From Pseudohalioglobus lutimaris (lineage in GTDB: Bacteria; Pseudomonadota; Gammaproteobacteria; Pseudomonadales; Halieaceae), in the NCBI RefSeq assembly GCF_002866825.1, contig NZ_PKUS01000003.1, forward strand, positions 1 through 64,000: a stretch of DNA of 64,000 nt, given 5' to 3'. Made by a program: the position numbers and the translations under genes. The notes beneath the pieces are model-generated. The model was not told the origin of the DNA. It searched no databases and saw only the letters and a list, made by a program, of their open reading frames with translations. Position 1 is the first letter of the stretch, and the number at the start of each line of letters is the position of its first letter. Below are positions 63,407 to 64,000 of the stretch, in pieces.

Positions 63407-63810
63407 CCAAGACTTCAGCTCAATTTTTTCACCTTATTCCTGACATGGAGAAATCTTACTGTATGTCCCTGGCTGTACGCGCGGGCGATCTGGTTTACAT
63501 CGGCGGCCTGACTGCTACCGATGACGAGGGAAACGAGATTTTTGCAGATGACGCCGGCATGCAAATGAAGGCTGTGTACGAGAAAATGGCGCGTGTCCTG
63601 GAGATTCACGGTGGTTCCTCGAAAGACATTGTCAGCGAGATGATATTCTATGGCGTTGAGGCAACCGAATTTGAAGAGTCGATGTTTCCTCATAGACAGA
63701 AGTTCTATGAGAATACGGATGGCCCTTCAGTCGCTGGAGTACAGGTCGCAGGCTTCGTCAGCGAGGCTATTAAAGTTGAAGTGACGGCAATTGCCTATCT
63801 TCCCCAATAG
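63403..63810 (+). CDS. RidA/YjgF family protein
   Basis: A 135-residue RidA-superfamily protein. VRAGDLVYIGGLTATDDEGN, QMKAVYEKMARVLEIHGGSS and the C-terminal KVEVTAIAYLP are typical strands. RidA proteins hydrolyse reactive imines and enamines. The catalytic Arg of canonical RidA (about residue 105) is not obvious near FEESMFPHRQKFYENTDGPS, so it may belong to a Rid subgroup with another function. Overlap with the amine oxidase gene supports imine handling. Confidence 0.87.
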   Translation: MTKTSAQFFHLIPDMEKSYCMSLAVRAGDLVYIGGLTATDDEGNEIFADDAGMQMKAVYEKMARVLEIHGGSSKDIVSEMIFYGVEATEFEESMFPHRQKFYENTDGPSVAGVQVAGFVSEAIKVEVTAIAYLPQ

Positions 63811-63825
63811 TCTCAGGACGATATT

Positions 63826-64000
63826 ATGTCCCGCGAGAACGCACCTGCAGATACTGTCTCAGCCACTGAAGCTGAATCCTCACCGCCCCATGCAGCCAAA
63901 TCATTCTGGATACATGATTTCGGTGCCTACAGCGCAAACCGGGACCTCGATGGGGAACTGTCGTGTGATGTGCTCGTTATAGGCGGTGGAGTTGCTGGAC
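63826..64000 (+). CDS. FAD-dependent oxidoreductase, N-terminus (continues past window)
   Basis: Only 58 residues are visible, from an ATG at 63826 with CAGGACG before it. A polar leader (residues 1-25) is followed by SFWIHDFGAYSANRDLDGEL and the FAD-binding strand CDVLVIGGGVAG, the mark of DAO/GlpD-type flavoproteins. It begins 15 bases after the RidA gene, so it is the next enzyme of the same operon. Substrate unknown. Confidence 0.75.
   Translation, partial: MSRENAPADTVSATEAESSPPHAAKSFWIHDFGAYSANRDLDGELSCDVLVIGGGVAG

Overview
The window looks like the chromosome of an aerobic, heterotrophic, probably marine gammaproteobacterium. This is inferred from the gene families only: a TonB-dependent receptor, DUF1302/DUF1329 exporter-type pairs, arylsulfatases, DUF3604 proteins, a sulfotransferase next to DUF1214, and FNR/Anr boxes on ubiquinone genes. 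No rRNA, complete tRNA or CRISPR array was seen. Coding is dense, and most operons carry catabolic enzymes rather than housekeeping genes.

Layout. 1-2.7 kb: a DUF3604 protein (cut by the window edge), an enoyl-CoA hydratase and a decayed chimeric aldehyde dehydrogenase/acyl-CoA synthetase pseudogene. 2.8-5.9 kb: the O2-independent ubiquinone genes ubiU, ubiV and ubiT plus a DGC zinc-binding protein, with FNR-type boxes about 60 bp before three starts. 6.4-17.5 kb: a segment bounded by two related direct repeats, one close to a 3' tRNA fragment. It holds a toxin-antitoxin pair, a TetR regulator with two matching palindromic operators, and a run of oxidoreductase, sulfotransferase and SRPBCC genes. 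17.7-19.1 kb: a higBA pair and a transposase remnant. 19.1-33.8 kb: receptor, sulfatase and DUF3604 operons around an AraC regulator. A 21-bp-phased repeat stands 65-70 bp before three leftward operons, which suggests one regulon. 33.3-41.9 kb: a leftward operon for a 2-oxoacid dehydrogenase-like complex with a free-standing lipoyl protein and its own lipoate ligase, followed by DUF1302 and DUF1329. 42.3-45.8 kb: membrane proteins, an SDR and a third sulfatase, again with the AraC-type repeat.

46.0-64.0 kb is the most interesting part. nicE, nicD, nicX and nicF homologues form one operon that would take 2,5-dihydroxypyridine to fumarate; metal and catalytic residues and their spacing match. 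Around them lie a two-subunit molybdenum hydroxylase, a Tat-lipoprotein amine oxidase resembling nicotine oxidoreductase NicA2 that overlaps a c-type cytochrome gene, a class A flavin monooxygenase, a trimethylamine-dehydrogenase-like enzyme, a second NicA2/Pnao-like oxidase overlapping a RidA protein, an MFS transporter and a TetR regulator. Three copies of an 18-bp near-palindrome link the hydroxylase, nic operon and transporter. The set resembles the nicotine pyrrolidine pathway, rebuilt with other parts; the actual substrate is unknown and may be another 3-substituted pyridine or cyclic amine.
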